A stretch of DNA of 64,000 nt from NCBI GenBank assembly GCA_965544035.1, contig CBEULR010000003.1, positions 124,001-188,000 on the forward strand, in the 5' to 3' direction. Below are positions 52,464-60,910 of this stretch, in pieces (the first letter of the stretch is position 1; each line of letters begins with the position of its first letter). Both the position numbers and the translations under genes were made by a program. Origin of the DNA: CBEULR01 sp965544035 (GTDB taxonomy: Bacteria > Bacillota > Desulfotomaculia > Desulfotomaculales > Desulforudaceae). The notes below the pieces were generated by a model. It saw nothing but the letters and a program-made list of their open reading frames with translations, did not search any database and was not told where the DNA came from.

Positions 52464-52530
52464 GTTGTTGCAAAGCCAACCCCAGGGGCACAATTTGACC
52501 CCGGAAAATGGCACAGAAAACCCTTACTTG

Positions 52531-52737
52531 CCTAGCCTTCCGGTCACCTGGCACCCTTTGTCCCGGCGGTTGCCCTCCGGTTTTGTAGTACCGTTCACGG
52601 CCGTGACCGAAGCCGGGAGGCACCCGCCGAAGACTTCGATGAACCTCCCCCTCGTCACCCGGCACTCAATTCGAAGTACAAAACGTATGTTCCAATCGAT
52701 ACCTATGCCTTTCGAATTGAGTGCCGGGTCTGGCGCT
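52531..52737 (-). ncRNA. glmS ribozyme, copy 1 (upstream of glmS)
   Basis: On the minus strand AGCGCCAGACCCGGCACTC starts the core at 52737. Conserved segments follow in order: GAGTGCCGGGTGACGAGG, GGAGGTTCATCGAAG, CTTCGGCGGGTGCCTCCCGG, CCGTGAACGG, and CCGCCGGGACAAAGGGTG. This is the glmS self-cleaving riboswitch, activated by glucosamine-6-phosphate; cleavage occurs just before the AGCGCC. The P1 stem (about 52660-52730) is long. The 3' limit is approximate. Confidence 0.93.
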
Positions 52738-52765
52738 TGATATTCAGTTTTACTGGATTCCTTTT

Positions 52766-52799
52766 ACGGGGGCAACAGAGAGACGGCTGTTACCCCCGT
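52766..52799. terminator. Hairpin after the isomerase-only glmS paralogue
   Basis: ACGGGGGCAACAG / CTGTTACCCCCGT, 13 base pairs with one wobble and an eight-base loop; no T-run on either side. Lies between the paralogue's stop and ribozyme 1. Confidence 0.5.
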
Positions 52800-52833
52800 G
52801 GTAATCACCTTTGTCGCAGACCGCTCAACCGTC

Positions 52834-53979
52834 TTACTCTACCGTCACGGCTTTGGTCAGGTTCCGCGGATTATCGACCGGACAGCCGCGGGCGACGGCA
52901 GCGTAGTAGGCAAAAAGCTGCAGCGGAACGACGGCCGGAATGGGTGCCAGGAGCGGATTCACGGGCGGCAGGTAGATAACGTGGTCGCCCAGATTCCCCA
53001 CGGCGTCCTGCCCCCGGAGGGTGATCGTGATCACCCGGCCGCCGCGGGTCCGCACATCCCGGATGATACCCATGGCCTTGTCAAAAAGGCTGGGCTGGGT
53101 GGCCAGCACGACCACCGGCACGCCTTCACTCACGAGTGCCAGCGGCCCGTGCCTGAACTCACCGGCCGGGAAAGCCTCGGCATGGACGTATGAAGTCTCC
53201 TTCAACTTGAGGTTGCCCTCAAGAGCAGTCCCGTAGTCCAGATTCCGCCCGAGGAAGAAAACGCTGTCGTTTTGCGCATAACGCTCGGCCAGTGCGGCAA
53301 CCTTAGAGGCATCGCCCAGAATAAGGGTCAAAGCGCTATCGATATTCCGCAAAGCCTGCAAAATCGCCGCCTGTTCATCCTCCGGGAGGGTACCCCGCTC
53401 CCCGGCCAGCCGGACCGCCAGCAGGTAAAAAACCGCCAGCTGGGCCGTGTAGGCCTTGGTAGAGGCAATCGCAATCTCCGGCCCGGCATGGGTATAGATC
53501 ACGTGGTCGGCCTCGCGGGAAATCGAACTGCCAACTACATTGGTGATCGCGATGATGCGGGCACCGCGCCGGTGTGCCTCACGCATGGCCGCCCGGGTAT
53601 CGGCGGTTTCGCCCGACTGGCTGACCACCAGCAGCAGGTCGCCGGGGCCGATCAGCGGATCACGGCAGCAGAATTCGGAAGCAACGTCGATTTCCACCGG
53701 AATGCCGGCCAGCTTCTCGATGAGGTACTTCCCGGTCATGCCGGCGTGATAGGCAGTGCCACAGGCAGTGATAAAAACACGGTTCAGACCCCGGACATAG
53801 GCGGGATCCAGATCAAGCTCTTCAAAAACGACCCGCCGGCCGGACTCATCGATTCGGCCGTTCAGGATGTCACGCAACACGCGGGGCTGCTCGTATATCT
53901 CTTTCAGCATGAAGTGTGCGTAGCCGCCCTTTTCGTCCTGCTCGGCCCGACAACCGACGCTCTGAGCGATACCAGACAT
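52834..53979 (-). CDS. GlmS paralogue with isomerase (SIS) domains only
   Basis: 381 residues that align with residues about 230-609 of the neighbouring GlmS: HFMLKEIYEQPRVLRDILNG, FITACGTAYHAGMTGKYLIE, SQSGETADTRAAM, STKAYTAQL, LKETSYVHAEAFPAGEFRHG and NLTKAVTVE. The isomerase catalytic Glu, His and C-terminal Lys are kept; the glutaminase domain is absent. AAGGAGGT precedes the ATG and no frameshift or lost domain is found upstream, so this is a real gene. It could use free ammonia, work in the deaminating direction, or pair with GlmS. It has its own glmS ribozyme. Confidence 0.9.
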   Translation of the reverse strand: MSGIAQSVGCRAEQDEKGGYAHFMLKEIYEQPRVLRDILNGRIDESGRRVVFEELDLDPAYVRGLNRVFITACGTAYHAGMTGKYLIEKLAGIPVEIDVASEFCCRDPLIGPGDLLLVVSQSGETADTRAAMREAHRRGARIIAITNVVGSSISREADHVIYTHAGPEIAIASTKAYTAQLAVFYLLAVRLAGERGTLPEDEQAAILQALRNIDSALTLILGDASKVAALAERYAQNDSVFFLGRNLDYGTALEGNLKLKETSYVHAEAFPAGEFRHGPLALVSEGVPVVVLATQPSLFDKAMGIIRDVRTRGGRVITITLRGQDAVGNLGDHVIYLPPVNPLLAPIPAVVPLQLFAYYAAVARGCPVDNPRNLTKAVTVE

Positions 53980-54014
53980 ATTCTAGAGAGATACCTCCTT
54001 AAAGAATCACAAAC

Positions 54015-54045
54015 ATAAGTGCCGGCCCAAAAGCACGGCACTTAT
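54015..54045 (-). terminator. Hairpin between ribozyme 2 and the GlmS paralogue
   Basis: ATAAGTGCCG / CGGCACTTAT, ten base pairs with an 11-base loop, followed by GTTTGTG on the minus strand. Equivalent in place and core sequence (GTGCCG/CGGCAC-type) to the hairpin after ribozyme 1. Confidence 0.5.
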
Positions 54046-54100
54046 TCAGGATGATACCCTTTCGAGGGCACAGACCAACCCCTGACAGCAAACCCATTTT

Positions 54101-54309
54101 GCTTTTGCCTTCCGGTCACCTGGCACCTTTTGTCCCGGCGGTTACCCGCCGGATTTGTAGTACCGTTCACGGCCGTGACCGAAGCCGGGAGGCACCCGCC
54201 GAAAACTTCGATTAACCTCCCCCTCGTCACCCGGCACTCAACTTGAATGGCATAAGTATCAATTAAAACATACTTTTTGTACTTCAAGTTGAGTGCCGGG
54301 TCCGGCGCT
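54101..54309 (-). ncRNA. glmS ribozyme, copy 2 (upstream of the GlmS paralogue)
   Basis: On the minus strand AGCGCCGGACCCGGCACTC starts at 54309; then come TGCCGGGTGACGAGGGGGAG, ATCGAAG, TTCGGCGGGTGCCTCCCGG, CCGTGAACGG, and CGCCGGGACAAAAGGTG. The catalytic core is nearly identical to copy 1, while the P1 stem and the 3' tail differ. Expected to be cleaved in response to glucosamine-6-phosphate like copy 1. Confidence 0.93.
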
Positions 54310-54368
54310 TGGTATTCAGTTCAGTAGGCCCGTCGTTGTGTCCTAAGCCGAATCCATCACCTCCTTCA

Positions 54369-55706
54369 TCAGCTGTCCAGCCGATTGATTAGGCTGACCA
54401 GGTCCTCGACCACCCGCATCATCAGCGCCTCATCCTTGCCTTCGACCATCACCCGTACCAGCGGCTCGGTTCCCGACGGACGCACCAGGATCCGCCCCTG
54501 CCCGTTCAGCTCGAATTCGTGCCCGGCTATGGCGTCGGCGAGCAGAGGACTGGCCATCACCCGCTCCTTATCCTTCACCCGCACATTGTGCAGCACCTGC
54601 GGCAGGCGTTCCATCTTCGCGGCGAGCTCGGAAAGGGGTTTACCGGTGTCCGTCATCACCTTCAGCAGCTGCAGTCCGGTGATCACACCGTCGCCGGTGG
54701 TGGCGTAGTTCCCGAAAATGATGTGTCCGCTCTGCTCTCCGCCCAGGGTGGCGTTGCAGCGGAGCATCTCCTCCAAGACGTAGCGGTCGCCGACCTTGGT
54801 GGTCAGCACCTTGATCCCGGTCTCACGCAGGGCGATGTGCAGACCCAGATTGCTCATTACGGTGGTCACGAGGATATTCTCCCTCAGCGCACCGCGTTCC
54901 TGCAGATATCCGGCACAGATGACCATAATGTGGTCACCGTCCACGAGCCGGCCCTTCTCATCCACGGCGATAAGACGGTCGGCATCGCCGTCGTAGGCCA
55001 GGCCGATGTCGGCCCCCGCTTCAACAACAGCCTTCTGCAGCGATTCGGGATGGGTGGAACCGCAGTTCACATTGATATTGGTTCCGTCGGGATTGTCGTG
55101 AATCGAGACGACAATCGCGCCAAGGGTGCTAAACAGCCTCGGCGCCACAGTGCAGGCCGCACCGTTTGCACAGTCCAGTACAATCTTCAGACCGGCCAGT
55201 GTCTCCGGTCCGGTGCTTGCGGCGTAGCGGATGTAGCGCTCCCGCGCATCGTCCACATCCCGCACCCGGCCGACTTCGGAGCCTTTCGGCAGGGGAAATG
55301 AGAAATTCGGGTCGAGAACCAGTTCTTCAATCCGGCTTTCCAACTCGTCGGGAAGCTTATAACCGTTGGTTCCAAAGAACTTGATCCCGTTGTCCTCAAA
55401 GGGGTTATGCGAGGCCGAGATCACCACGCCTGCACCCGCTTCCAGCGCCCGGGTCAGGTAGGCCACCGCCGGGGTGGGTATGACTCCCACACGCAGGACG
55501 TCGACCCCGACCGAACAGATGCCGGCCACCAGCGCCGCCTCAAGCATGTCTCCCGACAGGCGGGTGTCGCGCCCGATGACGATGGAGCGGAGCCCTGTTT
55601 CACTGGTAAGGAGGAACGCCCCCGCCCGGCCCAGCTGAAAGGCCAGCTGCGGCGTAAGCTCGGTGTTGGCGACACCGCGGACACCGTCCGTCCCAAATAA
55701 ACTCAT
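54369..55706 (-). CDS. glmM: Phosphoglucosamine mutase
   Basis: About 445 residues. N-terminal SLFGTDGVRGVANTEL, the phospho-serine loop in VISASHNPFEDNG, metal-binding DGDADRL, sugar-binding GGEQSGHIIF, and C-terminal phosphate-binding RPSGTEPLVRVMVE are all present. It converts glucosamine-6-phosphate to glucosamine-1-phosphate for UDP-GlcNAc. ATG at 55706 fits homologues; GTG 55721 or TTG 55715 lie closer to the GAGGAGG site and are alternatives. First of three amino-sugar genes read in the same direction. Confidence 0.95.
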   Translation of the reverse strand: MSLFGTDGVRGVANTELTPQLAFQLGRAGAFLLTSETGLRSIVIGRDTRLSGDMLEAALVAGICSVGVDVLRVGVIPTPAVAYLTRALEAGAGVVISASHNPFEDNGIKFFGTNGYKLPDELESRIEELVLDPNFSFPLPKGSEVGRVRDVDDARERYIRYAASTGPETLAGLKIVLDCANGAACTVAPRLFSTLGAIVVSIHDNPDGTNINVNCGSTHPESLQKAVVEAGADIGLAYDGDADRLIAVDEKGRLVDGDHIMVICAGYLQERGALRENILVTTVMSNLGLHIALRETGIKVLTTKVGDRYVLEEMLRCNATLGGEQSGHIIFGNYATTGDGVITGLQLLKVMTDTGKPLSELAAKMERLPQVLHNVRVKDKERVMASPLLADAIAGHEFELNGQGRILVRPSGTEPLVRVMVEGKDEALMMRVVEDLVSLINRLDS

Positions 55707-55741
55707 TGCCGGCAATAACACCTCCTCATCCTAATGTGGAA

Positions 55742-55770
55742 ACTTTATCACAGATCAAGGTCGTGGACAA
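55742..55770 (-). promoter_or_regulatory. Possible glmM promoter
   Basis: On the minus strand TTGTCC (55770-55765) and TAAAGT (55747-55742) with a 17-base spacer. Confidence 0.4.
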
Positions 55771-55837
55771 TACTCCTAAAACTAGTATATGCACCACCTG
55801 GTAGGGGTGCGATGGCTGTATCTGGGTATGGAGACAG

Positions 55838-55865
55838 AAGAGGCGCCGTGGTTACAGCGCCTCTT
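55838..55865 (-). terminator. Hairpin over the cimA stop
   Basis: AAGAGGCGC / GCGCCTCTT with a ten-base loop that contains part of the stop codon region, followed by CTGTCT. Probable end of the ilv-leu-cimA transcript. Confidence 0.6.
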
Positions 55866-57459
55866 CCTCGTTGGATTCTTCAGGTTGGTCTTCCTCAAGC
55901 TTGAGGATGCCGTAGGCCAGACTGTCGACCAGTGCCTGCCAGCTGGCCTCGATGATATTCGAGGAAACCCCGACCGTACCCCAGGATTTGCGCCCGTCGC
56001 CCGTCTCGATCAGCACCCGGACCACGGCTTCGGTGCCGGCCTTTTCATCCAGCACACGCACCTTGTAGTCGTTCAGCTTCATCCGGGCGATTTGCGGGTA
56101 AAACTCCTCCAGGGCCTTCCGCAGCGCGTTGTCCAGCGCGTTAACCGGCCCGTTTCCCTCGGCGGCGGTGTGCACCACCTGGTCGTTCACCCGGAGTTTG
56201 ATCACCGCCTCGGACTGGACCACGTGGTCGTCCTTCATGTCGGTCAGCAGGCGCATGGCCTCCAGGACAAAGGGGCGCCGGTAACCGTCATAGGCCTTGC
56301 GCAGCAGCAGTTCCAGCGAACCCTCGGCCCCCTCGAACTGGAACCCTTGCGCCTCAAGCTCCTTCAGTTCGGCCAGGAGCCGCCGGCTCTCTTCGCCCTG
56401 GTCGCCGTTCACGTTCAGCTCCCGGAACTTGTAAACCAGGTTGGACAGTCCCGAAAGCTCGGAAACCAGAACACGGCGCTTGTTGCCCACCGTTTCGGGC
56501 GGGATGTGCTCATAGGTGTTGGCGTCCTTCAGGAGCGCGCTGACGTGAATGCCGCCCTTATGCGCGAAGGCGCTGGAGCCGACATAGGGCTGCCTGGGGT
56601 CGGGACTCAGATTGGCCAGTTCACTCACGTACCGGGAGAGGTCGGACAGGTAAACCAGGTTCTCCCGGGGGATGGTGGACAGACCCTTCTTGAACGTCAG
56701 GTTCGGAATCACGACGCAGAGGTCGGCATTGCCGCACCGTTCGCCGTAACCGTTGACCGTGCCCTGCACCATTACGGCTCCGGCATCGACGGCCATCAGG
56801 CTGTTGGCCACGGCCACCCCGGAATCGTTGTGGGCGTGAATGCCCAGGGGAGCCCGGAGTGCCTGGCGCACCGCGGTCACGATCTCGCTGACCTCATTGG
56901 GCAGCGTCCCGCCGTTGGTGTCGCAGAGTACGATGGTGTCCGCACCGGCCTCCTCCGCCGCCCGGAGCGTGGCCAGGGCGTATTCGGGCCGGTTCTTGTA
57001 GCCGTCGAAGAAGTGTTCGGCGTCATAGAACACTTCCAGGCCGTGAGCCTTCAGAAACGCCACGGACTGGCGGATCATGTTCAGGTTCTCTTCCAGCGTG
57101 GTATTCAGCGCCCGGAAGACGTGGAAATCCCAGCTCTTGCCGAAAACGGCGGCCGTGCGTACGCCCGACTCCAGCACCGAACGAAGGTTGACATCCTCCT
57201 CGGCAGCGATGCCTGCCCGCCGGGTGCTGCAAAAGGCGGTCAGGCGCGCGTGGCGGAAGCGGTGATTATGCATCCGCTTGAAAAACTCCATGTCCTTGGG
57301 GTTGGAACCGGGCCAACCCGCCTCAATATAATGCACCCCGATCTTATCCAGCCGGCGTGCGATTCTGATCTTGTCTTCCAGAGAAAACGATATGCCCTCG
57401 GCTTGGGCTCCGTCGCGCAAGGTCGTATCGTAGATCTGGATTCTGTCCATATTTGCCAC
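55852..57459 (-). CDS. cimA: (R)-citramalate synthase
   Basis: 535 residues, the length of the CimA/DUF-type 2-isopropylmalate synthase family. The N-terminal HMGL-like barrel has IYDTTLRDGAQAEGISF, VLCDTNGGTLPNE and LGIHAHNDSGVAVANS; the C-terminal LeuA-type regulatory domain ends KSWGTVGVSSNIIEASWQAL. It condenses acetyl-CoA and pyruvate to citramalate, giving 2-oxobutyrate for isoleucine without threonine deaminase. Assignment over LeuA rests on the GAQAEGIS motif and length, and a separate leuA in the operon. Last gene; a hairpin covers its stop. Confidence 0.9.
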   Translation of the reverse strand: MANMDRIQIYDTTLRDGAQAEGISFSLEDKIRIARRLDKIGVHYIEAGWPGSNPKDMEFFKRMHNHRFRHARLTAFCSTRRAGIAAEEDVNLRSVLESGVRTAAVFGKSWDFHVFRALNTTLEENLNMIRQSVAFLKAHGLEVFYDAEHFFDGYKNRPEYALATLRAAEEAGADTIVLCDTNGGTLPNEVSEIVTAVRQALRAPLGIHAHNDSGVAVANSLMAVDAGAVMVQGTVNGYGERCGNADLCVVIPNLTFKKGLSTIPRENLVYLSDLSRYVSELANLSPDPRQPYVGSSAFAHKGGIHVSALLKDANTYEHIPPETVGNKRRVLVSELSGLSNLVYKFRELNVNGDQGEESRRLLAELKELEAQGFQFEGAEGSLELLLRKAYDGYRRPFVLEAMRLLTDMKDDHVVQSEAVIKLRVNDQVVHTAAEGNGPVNALDNALRKALEEFYPQIARMKLNDYKVRVLDEKAGTEAVVRVLIETGDGRKSWGTVGVSSNIIEASWQALVDSLAYGILKLEEDQPEESNEEEAL

Positions 57460-57485
57460 ACAATCCTTTAAAAATTGGTCAATTC

Positions 57486-57980
57486 CTATTTATGCAGCTT
57501 ACGCTTGACGTGTTCAATAAGGCCGCCCGCAGCGATCACTTCCTGCATAAAAGGAGGAATCGGCTTGGCATGGTATTCCCTGCCGGTGGTCAGATTACGG
57601 ATGGTACCGGTGCCGGCGTCCACCGCTACCCGGTCACCCTGACTGATGCCCTCCACCGCTTCGGCCGATTCCAGGATCGGCAGGCCGATGTTGAAAGCAT
57701 TGCGGTAGAATATGCGGGCGAAGCTCTTGGCAATCACGCAGCTCACCCCGGCACCCTTGATGGCCAGGGGTGCGTGCTCACGTGATGAACCGCAGCCGAA
57801 GTTGGACCCGGCCACGATCAGGTCCTGCGGCGCAACGGCGGCGGCAAAACCGGCATCGGCGTCCTCCATACAGTGTTTGGCCAGTTCGGCCGGGTCCGAT
57901 GTATTCAGGTAACGTGCCGGGATGATCTGGTCGGTGTCGATGTTGTCTCCGAACTTGTGCGCTTTTCCTTCCAACAGCAT
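57486..57980 (-). CDS. leuD: 3-isopropylmalate dehydratase small subunit
   Basis: 164 residues, archaeal/clostridial short LeuD form. Swivel-domain signatures: KFGDNIDTDQIIPARYL, GSNFGCGSSREHAPLAIKG, and IAKSFARIFYRNAFNIGLP. Forms the active aconitase-type isomerase with LeuC, converting 2- to 3-isopropylmalate; this type may also act on citramalate. ATG directly follows the leuC stop. Confidence 0.95.
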   Translation of the reverse strand: MLLEGKAHKFGDNIDTDQIIPARYLNTSDPAELAKHCMEDADAGFAAAVAPQDLIVAGSNFGCGSSREHAPLAIKGAGVSCVIAKSFARIFYRNAFNIGLPILESAEAVEGISQGDRVAVDAGTGTIRNLTTGREYHAKPIPPFMQEVIAAGGLIEHVKRKLHK

Positions 57981-59243
57981 CTATATCACCTCTTCCGGGT
58001 GGGCGATGCGGCCCATCACTGCCGAAGCGGCGGCCACTGCGGGGCCGGCCAGGTAAACCTCGCTCTCGGGGTGTCCCATCCGGCCGACGAAGTTCCGGTT
58101 GGTCGTGGCCACAGCACGTTCGCCCCGGGCCAGAATCCCCATATGCCCGCCCAGACACGGCCCGCACGTGGGCGTGCTGACGGCACCGCCCGCCTCTATG
58201 AAGATCTCCAGCAGCCCTTCCTTCATTGCCTGCAGGTAGATGGCCTGGGTGCCCGGGATGACGATTAGCCGTACCCGGGAGTCCACCTTGCGTCCTTTCA
58301 GCAGGCCGGCGGCTACGCGGAGATCCTCGAGCCGCCCGTTGGTGCAGCTGCCGATGACCACCTGGTCGATCCGCACGTCGGTGGCCCGCGTCACCGCCCT
58401 GGTGTTGTCGGGCAGGTGCGGGAAGGCCACCTGGGGCTCGATCTGGGAAACGTCATAGGTTACCGTCCTCGCGTACCGTGCGTCCGGGTCGCTCTCATAG
58501 AACTTCCACGACCGTTGGGCACGGTCGTACATATACTCGGCCGTCGTCTGGTCGGGGGGCACGATCCCGTTCTTGGCCCCGGCCTCGATCGCCATGTTAC
58601 ACATGGTGAACCGGCCGTCCATCGACAGATTCCTGATCACCGGACCGGTAAACTCCATAGCCATGTAGCGGGCGCCCTCCACCCCAATATCGCCGATGGT
58701 GTAGAGGATCAGGTCCTTGCCGCCCACCCACTTGGGCAGGTCACCCTCGTATACGAACTTGATCGACTCGGGCACCTTGAACCAGGTCTCGCCCAGGGCC
58801 ATCGCCGCCGCCAGGTCGGTGCTGCCGACGCCGGTGGCGAACGCCCCCAGCGCTCCGTAGGTGCAGGTGTGCGAGTCGGCACCGATGATCACGTCGCCGG
58901 GGACAACCAGTCCCTGCTCGGGCAACAGGCAGTGCTCGATACCCATCCGGCCCACCTCGAAATAGTGCACCAGTTCTTGGGCGCGCGCGAACTCGCGCAC
59001 CTGCTTGGCCTGTTCGGCCGACTTGATGTCCTTGTTCGGTGTGAAGTGATCGGGCACCAGATACACCCGTTCCGGATCGAATACACGCTCCACGCCGATC
59101 TTCTCGAACTCCCGGATGGCCAGCGGAGCCGTGATGTCGTTCCCCAGTACGGCGTCCACCCGGCAGGAGATCAGTTCGCCGGGTTCCACCCGCTCACGCC
59201 CGGCGTGCCGGGCCAGTATTTTCTCGGTGATGGTCATTCCCAT
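57981..59243 (-). CDS. leuC: 3-isopropylmalate dehydratase large subunit
   Basis: 420 residues, the short LeuC/homoaconitase-like form. VPDHFTPNKDIKSAEQ, IGADSHTCTYGALGAFATGV, VIGSCTNGRLEDL and TCGPCLGGHMGILARGE carry the three Cys that bind the 4Fe-4S cluster. Works with LeuD encoded immediately after it. Lies nine bases after leuA. Confidence 0.96.
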   Translation of the reverse strand: MGMTITEKILARHAGRERVEPGELISCRVDAVLGNDITAPLAIREFEKIGVERVFDPERVYLVPDHFTPNKDIKSAEQAKQVREFARAQELVHYFEVGRMGIEHCLLPEQGLVVPGDVIIGADSHTCTYGALGAFATGVGSTDLAAAMALGETWFKVPESIKFVYEGDLPKWVGGKDLILYTIGDIGVEGARYMAMEFTGPVIRNLSMDGRFTMCNMAIEAGAKNGIVPPDQTTAEYMYDRAQRSWKFYESDPDARYARTVTYDVSQIEPQVAFPHLPDNTRAVTRATDVRIDQVVIGSCTNGRLEDLRVAAGLLKGRKVDSRVRLIVIPGTQAIYLQAMKEGLLEIFIEAGGAVSTPTCGPCLGGHMGILARGERAVATTNRNFVGRMGHPESEVYLAGPAVAAASAVMGRIAHPEEVI

Positions 59244-59251
59244 TGCTCATC

Positions 59252-60814
59252 CTACTCCCGTTCTAACTTGTCCTGCTCCCGTAACAAGTCTTGTTTGCGG
59301 GACTTCCGGTCGTAAACGATCTTGTTCAACACATTTATGTAGGCGCGGGCGCTGGCCTCAAGCACGTCGGTACTGATGCCGCGTCCGGTGAACACCTTCT
59401 GATTCTCGTCCGATAGCTTCAAGGTCACGTTGGCCAGGGCATCGGTTCCGCCGGTTACGGCGTCGATCACGTAGCTCACCAGGTCGTAGCGCATATCGGT
59501 GGCCTTCTCGATTGCCTTGAAGATGGCATCGACCGGACCGTTGCCGCAGGCCGCCTCCTGTATGAACTCGCCTTCAATCAGCAGACCGATAACGGCAGTC
59601 GGCTTCACGGTGGTACCCGAGAAGATGTGCAGGTAATCCAGCTCATAGGTGGTCGGAACCTGACGGATCTGCTCCTCGACGATGGCCTCCAGGTCCTCAT
59701 TGCTGATCTGTTTCTTGGTATCGGCCAGCTCCTTGAAGCGGACAAACGCCTTATCCAGTTCCTCGGGTGTCAGGCTGAAACCCATCTCCGCCAGCCGTTC
59801 CCGGAAGGCATGCCGCCCGGAATGCTTCCCGAGCACCAGACTGGTGTCGGTAATACCGACCATTGCCGGATTCATGATCTCGTATGTGGTCCGCTCCTTC
59901 AGCACTCCGTCCTGATGAATTCCGGACTCGTGCAGGAAGGCGTTTTTCCCGACCACAGCCTTGTTAAACTGCACCGGCATGCCGGTCAGCGTGCTCACCA
60001 GTTTCGACGTGCGGTAGATCTCTTCCGTCTTGATCCCGGTTTCAATCTTGAACCGCTCACGGTGCGTGTAAAGGGTCATTATAACTTCCTCGAGGGCGGT
60101 GTTGCCGGCCCGCTCTCCGATACCGTTGATGGTGCCTTCCACCTGACGGGCACCGTTCCGCACGGCGGCGATGGAGTTGGCCGAGGCCAGCCCCAGATCA
60201 TTGTGACAATGCACGCTGACCACCACGTTCTCGATACCGGGCGTATTCTCGCATACCTTGCGAATGAATTCCCCGTACTCGTCGGGCGTGGCGTAACCCA
60301 CCGTGTCCGGCACGTTCACCACGGTAGCCCCGGCCTTGATGGCGGCAGCCAGCACCTGATACAGGTATTCCGGATCGGAACGGTAAGCGTCCTCGGCCGA
60401 GAATTCAACGTCGGACGTATACTTTTTCGCCCTGGCCACGGCGGCTGCCGCCGCCTCCAGCACCTCTTCCCGGCTTTTCCGCAGTTTGTACTGCAGATGG
60501 ATATCCGAGGTGGCGATGAAGGTGTGGATCCGCGGCTGCTCGGCCTCCCGGATTGCCTCCCAGGCACGGTCGATATCCTGGAAATTGGCCCGGGCCAGCG
60601 CCGCCACCGTCACGCCCCGCACTTCACGGGCCACGGCCTGTACACCGCGAAAATCGCCCTCCGATGCCACCGGGAAGCCGGCTTCGATGATATCCACACC
60701 CAGTCTCGCCAATTGGCGAGCAATCTGCAGTTTCTCATGAATGTTCAGACTCACCCCCGGCGATTGTTCGCCGTCACGCAGGGTGGTGTCAAATATATAC
60801 AAACGATCAGCCAC
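59252..60814 (-). CDS. leuA: 2-isopropylmalate synthase
   Basis: 520 residues, full length. IFDTTLRDGEQSPGVSL, IEAGFPVASEGDF, VSVHCHNDLGLASANS and GNTALEEVIMTL mark the catalytic barrel; the C-terminal regulatory domain (YELDYLHIFSGTTVKPTAVI ... GGTDALANVTLKLSD) normally binds leucine for feedback inhibition. Condenses acetyl-CoA with 2-oxoisovalerate. GTG start follows GGGAGGC. The spacer to ilvC carries a dispersed element. Confidence 0.96.
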   Translation of the reverse strand: MADRLYIFDTTLRDGEQSPGVSLNIHEKLQIARQLARLGVDIIEAGFPVASEGDFRGVQAVAREVRGVTVAALARANFQDIDRAWEAIREAEQPRIHTFIATSDIHLQYKLRKSREEVLEAAAAAVARAKKYTSDVEFSAEDAYRSDPEYLYQVLAAAIKAGATVVNVPDTVGYATPDEYGEFIRKVCENTPGIENVVVSVHCHNDLGLASANSIAAVRNGARQVEGTINGIGERAGNTALEEVIMTLYTHRERFKIETGIKTEEIYRTSKLVSTLTGMPVQFNKAVVGKNAFLHESGIHQDGVLKERTTYEIMNPAMVGITDTSLVLGKHSGRHAFRERLAEMGFSLTPEELDKAFVRFKELADTKKQISNEDLEAIVEEQIRQVPTTYELDYLHIFSGTTVKPTAVIGLLIEGEFIQEAACGNGPVDAIFKAIEKATDMRYDLVSYVIDAVTGGTDALANVTLKLSDENQKVFTGRGISTDVLEASARAYINVLNKIVYDRKSRKQDLLREQDKLERE

Positions 60815-60854
60815 GATCCCGCCTCCCCAACGGGGACAGTTTTTCCGCCACTTT

Positions 60855-60876
60855 TTAAATAAGTGTCCTGCCCCCC
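60855..60876 (-). repeat. Dispersed short element, copy 3
   Basis: On the minus strand GGGGGGCAGGACACTTATTT followed by AA, in the ilvC-leuA spacer. Same core as 21356 and 26628. Confidence 0.55.
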
Positions 60877-60910
60877 TTTTTTGACGTGCTTACTAACGAC
60901 CAACCACCAA

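Noticed and set aside
52834..53979. GlmS paralogue as a broken full-length glmS
   Set aside because: There is a good ribosome binding site and start directly before the SIS part, its own ribozyme, and no trace of a glutaminase domain upstream.
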